Of a stretch of 64,000 nt of DNA, positions 22,041 through 34,578 are shown piece by piece (position 1 is the stretch's first letter; the number at the start of each line of letters is the position of its first letter). Below the pieces are notes generated by a model, which was not told the origin of the DNA, made no database searches, and saw nothing but the letters and a program-made list of their open reading frames with translations. Origin of the DNA: Apus apus (lineage: Eukaryota; Chordata; Aves; Apodiformes; Apodidae). The stretch covers positions 113,027,008 through 113,091,007 of the forward strand of contig NC_067285.1 of assembly GCF_020740795.1 (NCBI RefSeq), in the 5' to 3' direction. Made by a program: the position numbers and the translations under genes.

Positions 22041-24618
22041 GCCCAAGCTGGAGCCAGCAGCTTCAGATGGTAGCAGGACTTTAACAATGTCAGTACATAG
22101 TAAAGCAAGATCTCCTTGCAGAGAGACTCTGTGAGGAGAGGGGAAAGGAAGTAAAGAGATGTTGTGTTTTATCAGTTGTGCCTTTAAAATATCTTCCAGG
22201 TCTTCCTTACGAAGGATGACATGTAGATACATGCTGAAGAGCACTGAGGCTTGAAACAGAGAAGGGACAGGCAAGGAAGCAGCTCCGTGGCCAAAGCATC
22301 TAATCTCTGAGCAGAGAGCACAGGCAGCTCTGCTCTGAACTGCTGACACTGCAAGGCACCACAAACACCAACTGACTGAGAGCAGACTTGGTGTCCATCC
22401 ATCCACTGGTGAAACAGAAGATACAGAGTGGAAATACTTCTCCATGTCAGCACTGGCCTGACGCTGGAAATGGGGATTCTTGTGGCAATAATGAGGAACA
22501 GGAGCAGTGGGTTACTTTTGGGTGCTGCACAAGAGATGGTGGGGGAGCACAGGCTGCTTTCTTCAGCTTCAGCACTTTATATTTGACTTGTACCCAAAGT
22601 TTAACTAGATTTGAACTCCTTCTGGGCCTGGAAATCAGTTAATGCAGCTAACACATCAGGATCCACATTTCCCACCAAACTTGCTGGAACTATGCTGATA
22701 TGTTGGAAGATTCCTCTGAAGAACAAAGCAGAGACTACTTGGAACTAAGGGAAGCACTTGCAATGGCAGACATGGGCTAGACTCCTGCCTGTGGTCCTAG
22801 AAACAATTTAAGAAGTCCTGATCCCTAAATATTCCTCTTTTGACCTCATGTTCTGGCTACCCCATATTGGGCCATCCACTTGGATGGATAAAGGAGAAGC
22901 ACCGTGTGACCCAGCTCCCCTGTGTGTCTTTCAGAATAACCATCACCAAAACTGTTCTGCTCCCTGTGAGGCTGAGCAGACACCCCAGAGCTCAGCCTGA
23001 AAAGTCAGAGCCCGTGAAGCTGCTGGCAGCAGGTGTTGTCCTCCTGACTCCACCTCTTCCACGACCAATGATGTTCTGACCACACTGGGCTGCCTGAGCC
23101 ACGGGGATGCTGCTGTGCAACTCTCCTCAGTGCTTCCCAACCTCTGCATTGCCCACAGACAGCACCAGTGGGGAAATTATTTCTGCTAACCCAGCAGGCT
23201 CCCAAAGACTCTGGTTTTGTTTGTGTTTTGTGAAGACCTTTTGGCTTGGCAAGAAAAAAAACAAGTGAAATGGCTCCCAGCTCCCACTGACACCTTCCTC
23301 TCCACGTCCTTGTCCTTTCCAGCCAGTTCTGCTGTTGACTTTGGTCAGTTGTGCCTCTCTGACCCTCCTGAGCCACTCCACACATCTGTCTGTACACGCA
23401 GTTAGAGCTGCCCCATCTTTCCCCAGATGTAAGCAGGCAGGGCAGGAGCAGATGCCTCCAGGGAAAACCCAGCTTCCAGCTCAGTGATTAATTCCTCTTT
23501 ATCCATCATAATGAGGTCCAGATTAAAGTTACCTTGAACTGGGGTCCAAAGAACTTAATGTCAGAATATAATTACCAAGAGGTGCTGAGAACTTCAATGA
23601 TACTCCCACGGGGGATTTTTTACTTCAAGGATCTGAAGTCAATCTACTCACATTTCCTCTCTATGCACACTCGGGTGTAGCATGTAACCTGTTTTAAATG
23701 GCATTTCTATTTGGATTTACATACCTCAAAGCCTGCACCCCCACCTCTAGGAGCCCTTGCAATAAACACAAGCACCAGCTTTCCAAAAATAACAGCCCTG
23801 GGGCAAGCATCACTCATGAACAGCCAACGAGAAGCAAAAGAACAAACCCATATGTTTCCCCTTCTCTTCCCCCCCTTTTCTGCCCAGCAGGATTAGATTA
23901 GGCACAGATAGATTACGGCTCATACCTGCAGCTATAAACCACACCTAATTCTGAGCAAGCTTCCTTCAAAAAGTCATCAGGAGGCCTCCAGGCACACATC
24001 GTGGATGGAAAAAATGGTGCAGGAGGCTGCACCCAGCTCCACGAGCCATCTTGGTTGAGAGGCAGCCTGAAAACAGAAGTCAAAGCAGGTAAAACCAGGA
24101 AGGACTGATCCAGAAACCTGCACACTAAAACCACCTGCCTGCTCAAAGAGAGGTAAGAGAACAGCCACCCCCTGGATGGAGCTTTTTGTCTTCCTCTATG
24201 GACCCACACGTGATGTCCACCAAATGTGGTGTCCAGACTCTTTGGCTTTGCACGTTTCCCTGTGCCATGCTTGTGTTTATCTTGTCATTAGTGTTAATTA
24301 TGCTGATACTTGTTTAGGTTGAAGTTATCCAATGAGTCTGGATCACTGAGATTTCTGTGCACACTGTTTTCTTTGGCCTCTTGTTGTGCTTCTTCACTTC
24401 AGCTCTATTAAAACCTCAGGTGACCATCCTTTCTGACTGGTGTTTGGACTTCACTGAGGTTGTTGGATGGGAGCAAAGGGTGCTGGAGTTTGCAAAAATA
24501 AATGGGGATGTGTCAGACTACAGCAAATGGACCATAGGGATGTAGGACAGGAGTTAATGCATGTAGGGGTGAATGGTATCCTCAGAGCAGAGCCTGGTCC
24601 ATGTGTGTCCATGGGTTT
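22041..24618. other. Intergenic DNA, no gene seen
   Basis: Downstream of the KY-like gene there is no open frame with recognisable similarity and no CR1 until 24619. A short ATAATGAGG/ATTAAAG AT-rich patch lies near 23500. Confidence 0.5.
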
Positions 24619-24962
24619 CCATAGAAACATAGAAGCATGGAAGGGTTTGGGTCCCCAGCCCTGGATCCAGCCCTGCAGGGGGGTCTCACCAGAGCAGAGC
24701 AGAGCAGAGGGGATAATAATCCCCTTCCTGCTGGTGACACGGCCCAGGACACAGGTGGTTTCTGGGCTCCAGTGCACGTTGCTGGCTCATGTTGAGCTTC
24801 TCATCACCCAACACCCTTCAGTCCTCATTGAAGTTCTCAGCACCTCCTCAGAGCTGCTCTCAATACATTCTCAGCCCATCCTGGATTTGTGCTTGGGATT
24901 GCCCTGACTCTGATTCAGGACCTTGCACTTGGCCTGGTTGAACTTCCAGGAGGTCATGCCAA
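24619..24962 (-). repeat. CR1 fragment with internal deletion
   Basis: The reverse CR1 tail starts 'CATAGAAACATAGAAGCATG' but jumps after about 30 bp to a region normally 450 bp further inside ('GGATCCAGCCCTGCAGGGGG'). It then continues through 'TTGAGCTTCTCATCACCCAA' to 'GCACTTGGCCTGGTTGAACT'. The internal deletion distinguishes it from the neighbouring copies. Confidence 0.8.
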
Positions 24963-26751
24963 GGCTGCAGTGCTGTAAGTCAGCACAGCAACACCATGGC
25001 CTTTCCTCCACCCCTGGAGCAGGTCATGGCTGTACATGTATGTCTACATGTGCACTGTATGTTCATGTGTGTCATGAGCCAGCCTGACTCAGCCCTGGCA
25101 TGGATGTCTTTGCATCATGTGCTGCTCTTACAGCCTAGGGAGGATGGGATCCATCCCTGGGAATATCTACACTGGGGTTGGATTTGCTGACTTTGAAAGG
25201 CCAGCCCAGTTTAAACGCTGGCCCATGATCAAATCAGTCCCTCAGGGAGTATCAGAACAGCCTAAAAACTGGTGCACTTTGGTCAACCAGGTCAGAGAAC
25301 AATGCCAGGTAAAATAGCACTTGCATTGCCCAAATGTCTTCCAAATCTGGAAATACCAAAACCAAAATAATTTAAACAATTAAACATCTACATCAAGTAG
25401 AAAATGAAGTAGATTTCCAGCTTCTCCTCTTTGGTCTGACAACTAGGATTTCATGGCAAAGATGCAAGAAGAAATCAGGTATAGACAAGAAGAACATATG
25501 TAAGAAGTGTATTCCTGAAAGCAGAGCTCAGCTTTCATGCAGGCACAGAAGAGAGGTGTAAGTGAGAACAGACTTGTTCAGCAGGTCCCCAGGGATCTGT
25601 CTGGGAAGACAAGTGGGAGGGAGGAAGGGTTAAAAATAATTTTCAGAGGAAGCAGAAAGGCTGGGGCTTGTGTCTCCCCAGGCTGGTGTGCAAGAGGGAT
25701 CAGAGCTCAACAGACTTTGCTGGAGGAACCATCCTCCTCTCCAGACCCGTGATACAATATTTATAACTCCAAAAAGGTGAAGCTGTGAAATCCCCAAAGA
25801 GGATTATGAGGCCACAGGACAAGTGGCTGGTTGTGGAAGCCTCACTTTCCACAGAAAAAGGGAGGAAATGATGAGCAGGCATTTCTGCACATGACAGGAG
25901 ATCAGACCTTTCAGAGCTGAAGGCTGGTGGGAAAGCTGCAAAGGGCATTTCTGTAACAAGAGCGGAGAGATTAGCTCCTGGGTAGACTAAGCACTGGGCA
26001 AACACATCTCCCAAATCCCACATTATTAAGGATTTAAGCTACAAGCCCCATTTTACAAAGCTATCCAACCACGGACACCTTGTTAGCATTTTCATCACTG
26101 CAGCCAAAGATGTTCCACCTCTAGGAGCTGCAAAAGCAAATCACCACAGGACAGAAGTTGGGCCAGAACAAAAGAGAGAAGGAACAAGTTCCCATTGTAG
26201 TCAAGAGCAGAGCTCCTTAGGGTAGGCTTGCCAAGAGCACTGGAGTGATGAGAAGAATGTGACATCACATTGACACCATTTCTCCTGCTTTACCAAAGCC
26301 ACCCCTGCCCTGGCTCTGCTGCTCTCCACCCGTGGGGACACTGTGTTCTCAGAGCAGACCTAAGAAAAGGGCTTCTGCTCTCAGCCTGTTTACCACGGGT
26401 GAAAGCACAGTAACCAAGGTGACCTGGGTTTTGCTCCTGTGATTCCTTGTTCCCAGGGAAAGCAATCTTCCCCCTCCCTGCTTTGGTGGTGCACTGACAG
26501 CACATCCTTGGATGAAACAGGGCCCCCTTGGCCTGAACCCCAAGCACAGGAAGACAGGGCTCCCCCAAAAGACCTTGCAGCCAAGAAATAAACAGGTACC
26601 CTGGGGAGATGTTCCATGGGTTGGCAGCCACCAGCTGGTGCCTGTGGAGGTCATTGCCTCTTGGGCAGTTACTTCCAAGACAAACTAAGTTGTCCCAGCT
26701 CTCCCCCAGAACTTGTTGCAGCATCTCCAGGAATGACATCACAGCCCTGGG
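24963..26751. other. Intergenic DNA, no gene seen
   Basis: There is a T-G-rich stretch with repeated ACATGT/TGTATG words near 25030-25075. No coding or RNA gene was recognised. Confidence 0.5.
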
Positions 26752-27215
26752 AAAGTCATAGAATCATGGACTGGTTTGGGTTGGAAGGACCTTAAAGATC
26801 ATCCAGTCTCAACCCCCCTGCATGGGCAGGGACACCTCCCACCCAGGCTGCTCCAAGCCCCATCCAACCTGCCCTTCAACACTGCCAGGGATGGGGCAGC
26901 CACAGCTTCTCTGGGCAACCTGGGCCAGGCTCTCACCACCCTCACAGCAAAGAATTGCTTCCTCATATCTCATCTACATGTCTCTTCTAATTTTAATCCA
27001 TTCTCCCTCATCCCATCCCTCCCTGCCCTTGTCCCCAGCCCCTCCCCAGCTTTCCTGGAGCCCCTTCAGGCACTGGAAGGTGCTCTAAGGTCTCCCTGGA
27101 GCCTTCTCTTCTCCAGGCTGAACACCCCAACTCTCCCAGCCTGTCTCCAGAGCAGAGCTGCTCCAGCCCTCTGAGCATCTCTGTGGCCTCCTCTGGACTC
27201 ATTCCAGGAGCTCCA
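26752..27215 (-). repeat. CR1 retrotransposon 3' fragment
   Basis: Reverse copy of about 460 bp from 'GTCATAGAATCATGGACTGG' back to 'CTGGACTCATTCCAGGAGCT'. It closely resembles the copy at 13336 but is shorter. Confidence 0.9.
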
Positions 27216-28002
27216 TATCTCTCTAGTTTCCCAGTTCCAAGATATGAGAGAGGTCACGAGGGAACATCCAGCTTCTGCACACAGACCTTTTGTTCACCTC
27301 TACTTTATATACACAGCAGAAACTATTTATTTATCATTGTTGTTAGTTTTTTTTGCTTCTCCATAACAATAACTCCTCTTTTGAAGACCTTGGTCCCCTG
27401 TGGCCAAGGTGGCATCACAAGATGGGACAACCAGGCCTGGGATCCATTGTCAAGTCACATTATTGTCACAGTCCCAGCTCCTGTGTAAGTTCTGGTTTTA
27501 TTTCAGCATCTCATTGCTAGAAATGTGCTTAATCTGTGCTCTTCTTTCCCCCCTCACCCCCCCAGCCTTCCCCAAGGACAGTCTGAGTTGAATATTTCAG
27601 GTATCTCAAAATGGGAACAAAACACAGCTCAGATCCCAAAAATAGTTGCCATCAAAGAGGCAACACAGAAGCCAGGAAGCAGCTGTGCAATTCGTTTCCT
27701 TTCTGCTACCTTCTTTTTATTGTCCCCTGGGAGGAGAACAGAGTAACCTCTGCTCCTGGCCCTGCCAACTTGGGAGAAGGGTTTCATGCAAGGATCTGCT
27801 GCCCTACATGACCTTAGGCACCTGCTGGGGTCTCACAGGCACAGTGACCTGGATTTATCACTCTGAATCAAGGCTTCCCCATCCTTACATCATCTGTAAG
27901 GTCAACTAGAAAGCAGGATATGGTAAAAGGGGTTTGGTGCTCAAAGTCTTCTTTAACTGAGCTTTTCATTCCAAGCCAGAGAGAAGATTCTCTCAACATC
28001 TT
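27216..28002. other. Intergenic DNA, no gene seen
   Basis: The sequence is AT-rich near 27300-27370 and otherwise featureless. Confidence 0.5.
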
Positions 28003-28590
28003 TTCATAGAATCACAGAATCCTAGGGGTTGGAAGGGACCTCGAAGGATAATCTAGTCCAACCCCCCTGCCAGAGCAGGATCACCCAGAGCACATCACAC
28101 AGGAACATGTCCAGGGGGGTTTGAATGTCTCCAGTGAAGGAGACTCCACAGCCCCCCTGGGCAGCCTGTCCCAGGGCTCTGTCACTCTCACAGGAAAGAA
28201 GTTTCTTCTGATATTCACCTTAAACCTCCTATGATCCAATTTGTATCCATTACTCCTTGTCCTATCACTGGTCATCACTGAAAAAAGCTTAACTCCATCT
28301 TCCTGACACTCACCCTTTATGTATTTGTAAACATTGATGAGGTCGCCCCTCAGTCTCCTCTTCTCCAAGCTCAAGAGACCCAGCTCCCTCAACCTTTCCT
28401 CATCAGGGAGATGTTCCACTTCCTTCAGCATCTCTGTGGCTCTGCCCTGGACTCTTTCCAGCAGTTCCCTGTCCTTCTTGAACTGAGGGGCCCAGAACTG
28501 GACACAATACTCCAGATGTGGCCTCACCAAGGCAGTATAGAGGGGGAGGAGAACCTCTCTTGACCTACTAACCACACCCTTTCTAATGCA
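28003..28590 (-). repeat. CR1 fragment, younger-looking, largely open coding end
   Basis: Reverse copy of about 590 bp beginning 'TCATAGAATCACAGAATCCT'. On the minus strand it keeps an open frame of about 164 codons for the C-terminal end of CR1 ORF2, with [20 protein letters not shown] and [18 protein letters not shown]. It is the sister of the forward copy at 59755-60448. Confidence 0.93.
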
Positions 28591-28751
28591 TTTTCCCCAT
28601 TATTTTGCTTTCTTTCCTACTTTCCCCCCATGGGAGGTAGCTTTACAACGTCACTCAAGCTAAGAATGTATTTCTAACACAGCAGAAGTGATCAAAGGTA
28701 CCTCTGTGTGGTACAGCTGTCTGAACACATCCATGGAAAGAAGGATGAGCC

Positions 28752-28836
28752 TCTGTGGTGGCCTTGGCAGTGCTGGGTGAATGGCTGGACTTGATGATCT
28801 GGAAGGGCTTTTCCAACCAAAATGATTCTACAATTC
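28752..28836 (+). repeat. Short CR1 tail fragment
   Basis: About 85 bp of forward tail ('GTGGTGGCCTTGGCAGTGCT', 'CTGGACTTGATGATCTGGAA'), of the type seen at 760 and 17590. Confidence 0.75.
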
Positions 28837-29432
28837 ACTTGCTCTGCAGATGGGGAAAGCAGAGAGGGAAGGATGAACCCAGAAGGTGGCAAAGCCGTAA
28901 GAGCAACCTTCAGCAACCCTTAGTGTGACCAGGCAGGCCGTGCAAACCAGGCCTGACATGGCAGCAAAAAGCTGGTGTTGAAGCAAAGCTGCAAACAACT
29001 CAGGAGTAGGTTGTGCTCAGATTCAGGGCCCATCCGTTCTCTCCAACCCCAGCAGCTTTTCCTTCTGACCAGTGTTCACCACCTCCCTTTTCTTCCCCTG
29101 GAAATGAAAGAGGAAACCTGGCTGCAGATGATGAGGAATCAACTGAAAGACTCTGACTTACAGAGACGGAAGAACAAAAAGGAAAATAAGCCAACTCAGT
29201 TAAATCACAAAAATTAATCTGAGGCTGGAGGCCCTGGTTGAAACCAGCTTTCTGTGAGGTTATGGCTTGCACAGGGATCAGTGGACTCCTCAAGGGCTTC
29301 CTGACAGCCTCGAGGCTTGCTGAGAGAGAGGGATGTCTTCTCCAGGCAAAGGTAAGAGCATCCTTCACATCTACTGAGCTTCTCTTTCATCATTGAGCAT
29401 GGACACTTCCAGCAACCCACATGCTTCATCAT

Positions 29433-29766
29433 CATGGAATCAGCACCACGGACTAGTTGGGGTTGGAAGGGACCTCAAAGCCCATCCAGTTCCAACCCCC
29501 TGCATGAGCAGGGACACCTCCCACCAGCCCAGGCTGCTCCAAGCCCCATCCAACCTGCCCTTCAACACTGCCAGGGATGGGGCAGCCACAGCTTCCCTGG
29601 GCAACCTGGGCCAGGGTCTCACCACCCTCACAGCAAAGAATTTCCTCCTCATGTCCAACCTAAATCTCCCCTCTTTCAGTTTTAATCCATTCCCCCTTGT
29701 TGTCTCCCTCCCTGCCCCTGTCCCAAGCCCCTCCCCAGCTTTCCTGGAGCCCCTTCAGGTGCTGCA
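29433..29766 (-). repeat. CR1 retrotransposon 3' fragment
   Basis: Reverse copy of about 330 bp with an eroded terminus ('ATCATGGAATCAGCACCACG'). The coding-end blocks follow in order to 'GGAGCCCCTTCAGGTGCTG'. Confidence 0.9.
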
Positions 29767-31486
29767 TGGCAAAGGACTTCAGGAGCAATAATTAGGAAGG
29801 TGTCCCCAGCAGGATGGGATGGCAGATGAGATGTATCTGCACAGATCGAGATTTATTGCATGTAACACCAGGGTCTTAACTCCTTAAAGCAGAAGGCACA
29901 AGCACAGGCAAATTGTATGGAAATTGGGAGATTGGAACAGAAGTGGAAGCTTGAATGCAAAAGGTCTCTTAACAGTGAAATTTCCTCTTGTAGTTAGATC
30001 AAATAATCAAGGTTAACCACTAAAATGCTAGAAACTAATTATCAAGTTTTATACTAGTCCTAGATCATTAATTGTCAATTTTAAAGGATCTTAAAACTTA
30101 ATGATTAAAATTACTTAACTTTGAGTTTGCTGATAAAGACAGTGAAAGAGTTGATATCTCTCACCCTTGCCAGGCCACAGCTGGGTGTCCCTGGGTGGGT
30201 CTCCACTCTTGAGAATCAGTCTCTCTGGCAGGTGTCCCCTCTGGAGAAGAGAAGGTCCAGCCACCTCCTGGGAAAGTGTGTGGCAATGCCCCTGATAAAA
30301 GTGGGACCAGGCTTTGATAGAACCAAGTGGGTTGCCTGCTGTCATTTAACCATCAGCCAGACCTCCAAGACCTCTCATTGGAGAATAAAAGGAAAAGAGT
30401 AGAGAAGCCACGAAGGCCTTGTTGTCACCAAGCAAACTGCTGTTTATCTGCTCCTTCTTATCTCCCTTTCAGGCCAGGCTGAGCTCCATGTTCTGCAACA
30501 CTGCAGAGCAGCTGCTGTTCTGAACATCAGCTTGGCCTCTGCTTTTTGTACCTCTCAAGGCTGTTACCAGCTCCGAGCTTGCTGGGCCTTCTCCTTTCTC
30601 AGGGGAATCTTTCCACTCCAGGCCTGAGCCTGCAAAACTGGGAGACAAAAGCAGCTGGATGATAGAGGGAAACTGAGGCAGGCACGTCCAGGGATGGAGC
30701 GTCCTGCTACAGAAGGAGAACATGGGGTAAGAACAGCATTGCATGGACAACTGCCCATCTAGAGGAGAAAATCAGGGAACTCAACAATGACCAAACCTGT
30801 CAAATGTCCAGATCACTAAGAAAATACCTGCTCCTCACCAGGCTGGTGGCAGGATCCAAATTGCTGGCCTGGACAGCAGTGGGCAAGCTGCCAGGAGAAG
30901 ATCCAGGTGTAAGACCCTGAGCCTCACCACCAGCAAGGTTGATGGCTCAGCCTTGGAAGCTGCCTGCAGCACTGCATGGATTGTGCTTGGAATGCCAGCT
31001 GGGCAAGGCTACCCAGAGGCAGAAAAGAGGTGACAGCACCTCCCCAGGGAGCAGGAGACACCAGACACAGCAGACATGTTGTGGACACGCAGAAACGGTC
31101 GCTCACAACACAGAAGTTCACCCAGAGCATGGGGAAAAGACCTCCTTGCCCACTCTGGTGGCTGTCCTCCTTCTCAGCAGGCTTTGCCAAGGGAATCCTC
31201 AGGGCTGCTTTCTGCACACACGAAGCTTTGGTTGAAGATGATGGTTACTTCCCTGCCCTCGGGGGCTGCCAAGGGAGCAGCGGACGGGTGACCTGGGCAC
31301 CGTCAGCAGCACGAGGCAGCAGAAGCTCCCCCAGAAGTGAGCTCCTCCAGGCAGCCCAGAGGGACTGGCTTGTTCAGGGAAGAGTTGAACGTATCCTGGA
31401 TGATGATGGCGTGTCCCTCCTCTCCTATGACATCCCACTGCATCACTGGGCTGCCATCAAGACCTGTGAAGAAGGAACTCGTTGTT
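29767..31486. other. Intergenic DNA, no gene seen
   Basis: An AT-rich patch lies at 29930-30120. An open frame of about 190 codons at 30976-31545 runs into the CR1 that follows and shows no recognisable domain, so I do not call it a gene. Confidence 0.5.
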
Positions 31487-32088
31487 TTCACATGACTGGG
31501 CTGGAAGGCACCTCTGGAGATCATCTAGTCCAACCCCCCTGCTAGAGCAGGATCCCCTAGAGCAGATCCCACAGGAACATGTCCAGGTGGGTTTGGAATG
31601 TCTCCAGGGATGGAGACTCCACAACCTCCCTGGGCAGCTTGTTCCAGGGCTCTGTTACCCTCAGAGCAAAGAAGGATTTTCTCATCTTCAGGTTCAACCT
31701 CCTGTGCTCCAGTTTGTGCCCATTGCCCCTTGTCCTGTCCCAGGACACCCCTAGGAAGAGTCTGGCCCCATCCTCCTGACACCCCCTGGAGATATTGATC
31801 AGCACTGATGAGATCCCCCCTCAGCCTCCTTCTCTCTCAGCTGAACAGCCCCAGCTCTCCCAGCCTTTCCTCACAGGCAGATGCTCCAGCCCCTTCATCA
31901 CCTCAGTGCCCTGTGCTGGACTCTCTCCAGTAGTTCCTTGTCCCTCTTGAACTGGGGAGCCCAGAACTGCCCAGTGCTCCAGGGGAGGCCTCCCCAGGGC
32001 AGAGCAGAGGGGGAGAAGAACCTCCCAGACCTGCTGGCCACAATCTTCTTAATGCCCCCCAGGATGGCATTGCCTCTCTCTCATTGAA
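31487..32088 (-). repeat. Long CR1 retrotransposon 3' fragment
   Basis: Reverse copy of about 600 bp starting 'TTCACATGACTGGGCTGGAA', with 'GATCATCTAGTCCAACCCCC', and reaching 'AATGCCCCCCAGGATGGCAT'. It is nearly identical in its first 340 bp to the copy at 48706-49048. Confidence 0.92.
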
Positions 32089-32717
32089 GTAGGGATAAAG
32101 AAACCCCACATGAAAAGATGCTCTCCCTGCTTCCCAAGACTGTAATCCCTTCCAGGATATCAACACCCTGGGCTTGCAACATGGCTGGTTCTCCTTCCTC
32201 CTGCTGGAGAGCAGCTTTGCTCTTCACCTCTGCTGTGGAACATCATGTCCATCTCAACAGGACACCACCAAAGGCCATGAAAACCCTGGTCCCCTGTATC
32301 TCACATTGCTCCAATAAATCCCAGCAATTAGCAGTATCTGGCCTACCATAGCCAATCTGCTCTTCTTCACTCCAGGGAGGCTGCTCTCATCTTTTGTCCA
32401 CTTTTGGCAGATCTGCACCAACCACATTCTCACATCTGGAGCACATTTCCACTTCATTACTGAATCATACAATTGTTTGCTTGTTCCTGCTGAAGTCAGG
32501 GGGGAGCAGGAGTGTGGAGCTCCCCAGGGTCCCCAGCAAGGGCAGCAAAACCTGACAGACAGCCACATCTCTGGGGGTTCCAAGGGATCACACCACCCTT
32601 CACCAACCTAGACAGGTGATACTGCCCCTGGACTGATCTCTGGGTGTTTGTTGAGGGGTGAAACTGCTGAGCTGCACAGAAAAGGCCCCTTCCTCCTCTG
32701 GGGGTTGCCTTTCAACT

Positions 32718-33106
32718 CCATTATAGAATCCCAGACTGGTTTGGGTTGGAAGGGACCTCCAAGATCATCCAGTCCCACGCCCCCTGCATGGGCAGGGACA
32801 CCTCCCACCAGCCCAGGCTGCCCCAAGCTCCATCCAACCTGCCCTTCAACACTGCCAGGGATGGGGCAGCCACAGCTTCCCTGGGCAACCTGGGCCAGGG
32901 TCTCACCACCCTCACAGCCAAGAATTTCTTCCTAAGATCCAGCCATTTCTCCTCACCCCATCCCTCCCTGCCCTTGTCCCAAGCCCCTCCCCAGCTTTCC
33001 TGGAGCCCCTTCAGGCACTGGAAGCTGCTCTAAGGTCTCCCTGGAGCCTTCTCTTCTCCAGGCTGAACACCCCAACTCTCCCAGCCTGTCTCCAGAGCAG
33101 AGCTGC
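32718..33106 (-). repeat. CR1 retrotransposon 3' fragment
   Basis: Reverse copy of about 390 bp from 'TTATAGAATCCCAGACTGGT' to 'TCTCCAGAGCAGAGCTGCTC'. It lacks a short block after 'TTTCTTCCTAAGATCCAG'. Confidence 0.9.
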
Positions 33107-34011
33107 TCATGCAAGAGAAAGTCAGACACCAAGAGAAGCTTTTTACAGAGAAGAAGCAGCCAATTCTCAGTTCAGGTGGAGAAAACACCACAGCTGGATG
33201 CCCCAAGAAGCAGGAGTGACCTTCTCTTGAGGCAATGGGCATAAACAAGATGATGTCATGGGTCTTCCTATCCTTCTCTTCATCCCTTTTCCATTCCCCC
33301 TACACTGCTTTAAGCCCTTTAATGCCCACTTAAGCTGGGAGAAGGGGCTGAAAGGACTCAAGATCCAAAGGGATGCTCACCCCTGCCTGCAGCGTGGGCA
33401 AGAAAACAGAGACCTCACAGGGATGGTGGGAAGGAGCACACCACAATTCTTTTTGCACCCACCCCATTTTCTTGTCTTCCCCACAGCTTCCCACCCACTG
33501 GTGCTGGCCCCTTCCTGTGCTTCAGCCTCCCTGCAAGCCCTGGTGTTCCCAGGGAAGTTCATTATTCGAGCTTGTACCCACCTCACCTAACCAAAGAAAG
33601 AGCTGCTGGCAGAAGGGACACCCTTCCCAAACCACGACAGACCTAGAATGTTTGTGTTCCCTTTGCTTTGCAGCAGTGATTTGAATCTGCAGCACAGGCC
33701 AAGTGGGTGCAGTCATCCTTCCCTTGCTTCCCTGTCCCATTTTAGGGAGGGGAATGTGGAGATTTTACTCATTTCTCCAGCCTCACAGCCAGGAAGGGAA
33801 GAACTCTGAAGGCCTTTGCTGTCAGAAACCTCTTACCAGCCCAACTGTGTCATGACCATGTCCCACTGCCAGGGGGCAGGTCCTGGGACAGGGGGGCACC
33901 ATGGCAGATATATTTTAGGGACAGATCTTTCAACAGATGTATTTTAGGGGGAAAAAGGTTTAATTCAAGGAGCTTTTTAACCCCACCACCTCCTGAAGCA
34001 ATGGCAATGCT
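33107..34011. other. Intergenic DNA, no gene seen
   Basis: No gene recognised. At 33905-33955 the phrase 'CAGATATATTTTAGGGA' recurs imperfectly as 'CAGATGTATTTTAGGGG', a small local duplication. Confidence 0.5.
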
Positions 34012-34182
34012 CATGTGGTCCAACCTCCCTGCAGTGAGCAGGAACATCTTCAACTAGACCAGGTTGCTCAGAGCCCCATCCAACCTGGCCTGGAATGTTT
34101 CCAGGGATGGGGCATCTCCCACTTCTCTGGGCAACCTGGGCCAGGGTTTCACTGCCCTCATCATAAAACATTTATTCCTTAG
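34012..34182 (-). repeat. CR1 tail fragment lacking its terminus
   Basis: Reverse copy of about 170 bp that starts inside the tail ('GTGGTCCAACCTCCCTGCAG'), so the terminal repeats are missing. It is of the 'TTCAACTAGACCAGGTTGCT' type. Confidence 0.82.
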
Positions 34183-34503
34183 AGAAAGGGAGAGGGTTTC
34201 TAGTTTTGTCTCTCCCCATTAACAACTTCTGAGCTCCTGGCCAACCTGAGCTGGGCCTGGAGGAAGGGTTCAAGGCTCCCCATGGCCAAACCATTGCTGC
34301 AGAGGAAAGAGATCTGAGCTGTGCCCACCACTGGGTGATGAACAGCAGAAAGCTGGAGCCAACCACCCTGGCACTCCTGCCCCAGGCCAGACCAGCAGCT
34401 GAGAGCCATGGCAGGATGCAAAGGTGCTTCCCTGTGAGCAGGATGGCTGATGTTTCCTCTCCTCTTTCTGCTGTACTCAGGACCAGACGAGCCCAGGAAC
34501 AGC

Positions 34504-34578
34504 CAATTTCTGAATTTTCCTCCTAACATTTACAGGAGAAATCTCAATTTCTGAATTTTCCTCCTAAAATTTACAGGA
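34504..34578. repeat. Two-copy direct repeat, 41-bp period
   Basis: The phrase 'CAATTTCTGAATTTTCCTCC' followed by 'TAACATTTACAGGA' starts at 34504 and recurs at 34545 with one change (TAAAATTTACAGGA). It looks like a recent tandem duplication. Confidence 0.9.

Noticed and set aside
30976-31545. Open frame of about 190 codons on the plus strand
   Set aside because: It runs into a reverse CR1, has no recognisable domain, and competing frames on both strands are also open.
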